6,281 nucleotides of DNA from Alphaproteobacteria bacterium. GTDB lineage: Bacteria > Pseudomonadota > Alphaproteobacteria > UBA3830. The stretch lies in NCBI GenBank assembly GCA_025998595.1, contig BNWE01000079.1, positions 1 through 6,281 on the forward strand, given 5' to 3'. A model generated the notes under the pieces. The model searched no databases. It was given only the letters and a program-made list of their open reading frames with translations, and was not told where the DNA came from. Below, piece after piece: positions 4,939 to 6,281 of this stretch. Positions within the stretch are counted from its first letter, which is position 1. Each line of letters begins with the position of its first letter. The translations under genes were made by a program, and so were the position numbers.

Positions 4939-5697
4939 CTAGGTTGCAAATTGTTCTTCTATAATTTTCTTTTCCAGTTGGCGGCCTTCATCAAAGAGTA
5001 GTGTGAGTGTTATATTCTTCTCTTCATGCACCCTTACTTTTGATACTTCTCTGAATTCGACATAGTCCGCAACTGCACATACCGGCCTCCCGCAATGATC
5101 TACTACCTCAAAGTCGATAATCGTATCTGACGATAGCAGAGCACCTCTCCAGCCACGTGGGCGAAACGAACTTATGGGAGTAAGCGCCATTAACCTTGAT
5201 CCAACGGGTATTATGGGACCATTTGCCGAATAATTATAGGCCGTACTTCCGGTTGCAGTGGAGGCAATAATACCATCGCAAACCAATTCGGGAATTCTTT
5301 CAATTCCATCGATACTTACACGGATTTTTGCCGCCTGATGGGTTTGGCGGAGAAGGTACAATTCGTTTACTGCTATGGTATTGAACATCTCACCGTTACA
5401 TCTCTCGGCTATTATTCGTATGGGATGAATTTTTAACGGAAACGCTCTTTCTATTCTTTTAATCAAATCATCTTTTTGATATGTATTCGTGAGAAATCCA
5501 ATTCCTCCTCTATTCATACCATACATTGGAATTCCAAGCTCTGCCGTCTCATGAAACGCCCTCAGAACAGTTCCGTCTCCCGATAAGACAACAATAACGT
5601 CCGCATTATTCAACTCAGACTGGCCATAAGCTTCTATCATACATTCAAAAGCATTCTGGGATTTAGCATTAGGCGAACAAATAAAATGTATATTCAT
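4939..5697 (-). CDS. nadK: NAD kinase
   Basis: Phosphorylates NAD to NADP in the cytosol using ATP (or polyphosphate in some members), supplying the NADP(H) used among others by RibD. The 252 residues match the short alphaproteobacterial form. N-terminal domain: VVLSGDGTVLRAFH (36-49), where Asp41 is the catalytic base of the family GGDG motif; the first Gly is Ser39 here. MNRGGIGFL follows at 61-69. Then NE (111-112) in AVNELYLLR and DGIIASTATGSTAYNYSANGP (141-161), which form the NAD site, and TPISSFRPRGWRGALL (173-188), close to the alphaproteobacterial consensus. The start at 5697 has only a weak AGG 11 nt upstream, but MNIHFICS is a normal N-terminus and no better start is near. Diverges from the 16S rRNA gene; no clear promoter was found upstream. 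Confidence 0.95.
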   Translation of the reverse strand: MNIHFICSPNAKSQNAFECMIEAYGQSELNNADVIVVLSGDGTVLRAFHETAELGIPMYGMNRGGIGFLTNTYQKDDLIKRIERAFPLKIHPIRIIAERCNGEMFNTIAVNELYLLRQTHQAAKIRVSIDGIERIPELVCDGIIASTATGSTAYNYSANGPIIPVGSRLMALTPISSFRPRGWRGALLSSDTIIDFEVVDHCGRPVCAVADYVEFREVSKVRVHEEKNITLTLLFDEGRQLEKKIIEEQFAT

Positions 5698-6010
5698 TGC
5701 AACAGCAACCTATTCTCAGCCAATTTCAATTTTCACGACCTTCCAAATGTGGCTTTTTCAAAGTCACCAACAATCTAGGGAATAGAGAGTACCATAATTT
5801 TTAATGCTTATCCATTAACGAAAGTATGTTTTTTTATCATCCGCATAAGATTTTCAGATACCGAAAACAAAGAATCCAATCGAACAACTTTTTAACAAAA
5901 TAGTAATATGCTTCCCATTTTTTAGACCGCTGGCGTGAGATTTAGAGAACCGAGTTCAGTGAGTTCGGCATAAACAAAATCACCAACTTAAGTCCCTCCG
6001 CGTACTCTTC
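5698..6010. other. Gene-free region between nadK and the rRNA promoter
   Basis: AT-rich, with no coding frame of note on either strand, and I recognise no tRNA or other known RNA. It must contain the nadK promoter, but no clear -35/-10 pair reads toward nadK. The one structured spot is 5950-5968, where GAGTTC is directly repeated 9 nt apart and CCGA pairs with TCGG around an 11-nt loop. It may hold rRNA regulatory sites or decayed sequence. Confidence 0.5.
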
Positions 6011-6035
6011 AAAGATTTTTCGAAAAAAACTTCGA
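6011..6035 (+). promoter_or_regulatory. UP-like A/T element upstream of the rRNA promoter
   Basis: AAAGATTTTTCGAAAAAAAC closely follows the AAA-(A/T-rich)-TTTT-NNN-AAA pattern that binds the RNA polymerase alpha C-terminal domain, and includes the palindrome TTTTTCGAAAAA. It lies roughly 10-12 bp further from the -35 hexamer than a standard full UP element, about one helical turn, which still permits contact. Another inverted repeat (TCGAA at 6020-6024, TTCGA at 6031-6035) overlaps it. Confidence 0.4.
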
Positions 6036-6043
6036 GAAGGTGG

Positions 6044-6072
6044 TTGACGTTCACGATGGAAGAATGTATAAC
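6044..6072 (+). promoter_or_regulatory. Sigma70 promoter of the 16S rRNA gene
   Basis: TTGACG (6044-6049) and TATAAC (6067-6072) are each one base from consensus and separated by exactly 17 nt, reading toward the 16S gene. Transcription would begin near 6079, giving a leader of about 127 nt. This is the strongest promoter in the window, as expected for an rRNA gene. Confidence 0.85.
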
Positions 6073-6080
6073 TGATCACA

Positions 6081-6092
6081 CGCTCATTGAAA
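6081..6092 (+). promoter_or_regulatory. boxA-like antitermination site in the 16S leader
   Basis: CGCTCATTGAAA resembles the bacterial rRNA boxA (TGCTCTTTAACA), the site where NusB and S10 assemble the antitermination complex. It sits just after the expected transcription start. The following AGAAGAAGGGATATGTAGG stretch resembles what I recall of other alphaproteobacterial pre-16S leaders. Assigned by position and similarity only. Confidence 0.45.
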
Positions 6093-6140
6093 AAGTAAAA
6101 AACGAGAATAGAAGAAGGGATATGTAGGTGGCGCGTTTAG

Positions 6141-6184
6141 AGCCTATTTACATATCAGATCTTGCGTCAGATATGAAGTAGGCT
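6141..6184 (+). other. Leader hairpin preceding 16S rRNA
   Basis: AGCCTA (6141-6146) pairs with TAGGCT (6179-6184), and CATATC (6151-6156) with GATATG (6170-6175), separated by a small internal loop and closed by a 13-nt loop. It ends about 21 nt before the mature 16S 5' end. It is probably part of the pre-rRNA processing or folding structure; any pairing partner beyond the 3' end of 16S is outside the window. Confidence 0.55.
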
Positions 6185-6205
6185 AGGATGGCTTTTATAG
6201 TCATT

Positions 6206-6281
6206 TAACTTGAGAGTTTGATCCTGGCTCAGAACGAACGCTGGCGGCACGCTTAACACATGCAAGTCGAACGGTACTGTG
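6206..6281 (+). rRNA. rrs: 16S ribosomal RNA, 5' end (partial)
   Basis: The first about 76 nt of small-subunit rRNA, running off the right edge. AGAGTTTGATCCTGGCTCAG (6213-6232) is the universal 5' segment (E. coli position 8 onward), followed by AACGAACGCTGGCGGC, AACACATGCAAGTCGAACG and the beginning of the first variable region. The 5' end is placed by counting back to E. coli position 1 and may be off by a few bases. CACGCTT after GGCGG differs slightly from the common CAGGCTT or CATGCCT. Lineage cannot be fixed from this short piece, though the pattern is alphaproteobacterial. Whether 23S follows, or is unlinked as in Rickettsia, cannot be seen. Confidence 0.97.

Noticed and set aside
4757..4942. 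61-codon plus-strand frame in the nadK spacer, with a hydrophobic start
   Set aside because: No Shine-Dalgarno site, it runs through the palindromic repeat and across the nadK stop, and its hydrophobicity is explained by T-rich DNA.
5698..6043. tRNA or other known structural RNA upstream of 16S
   Set aside because: No cloverleaf-compatible arms, GTTCRA-type T-loop with pairing stem, or other recognisable RNA core was found by eye.

Overview
The window looks like chromosomal DNA from an AT-rich alphaproteobacterium. Two things support this. The NAD kinase carries the 'TPIS-FRPR-WRGALL' segment that I associate with alphaproteobacterial enzymes. The start of a 16S rRNA gene at the right edge has the alphaproteobacterial form (AACTTGAGAGTTTGATCCTGG, then AACGAACGCTGGCGGCA). 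The AT bias, the short dispersed palindromic elements and the orphan secreted protein would fit a host-associated (Rickettsiales- or Holosporales-like) lineage, but this is inference and cannot be settled from 76 bases of 16S.

Left to middle (1-3905): a complete riboflavin operon on the minus strand, transcribed right to left as ribD, ribE, ribBA, ribH. RibBA makes both starting compounds: the pyrimidine from GTP and 3,4-dihydroxy-2-butanone 4-phosphate from ribulose 5-phosphate. RibD deaminates and reduces the pyrimidine, RibH condenses the two branches into lumazine, and RibE dismutates lumazine to riboflavin. ribD and ribE overlap by 20 nt, ribE starts with TTG, and ribBA follows 20 nt after ribE. 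ribH is set apart by a 133-nt gap holding a repeat-like palindrome and a possible extended -10 promoter of its own. Two candidate sigma70 promoters and a palindrome lie ahead of ribD; I see no FMN riboswitch.

Middle (3864-4938): an unrecognised minus-strand gene for a secreted 264-residue protein, with a signal peptide, an excellent Shine-Dalgarno site, and a weak intrinsic terminator candidate between it and ribD. On its other side is a 223-nt AT-rich spacer that contains a second repeat-like palindrome.

Right (4939-6281): nadK (NAD kinase) on the minus strand, diverging from a 16S rRNA gene on the plus strand that runs off the edge. The roughly 510 nt between them contain no gene. The last 200 nt hold a near-consensus sigma70 promoter (TTGACG, 17 nt, TATAAC), an upstream A/T element, a boxA-like site and a leader hairpin just before the mature 16S 5' end.

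Riboflavin synthesis and NAD phosphorylation are both cofactor housekeeping. I find no novel defence or mobile system here. The most unusual points are the substituted metal-ligand position in the RibB domain, the repetitive and extended N-terminus of RibD, the short repeats flanking ribH, and the orphan secreted protein.
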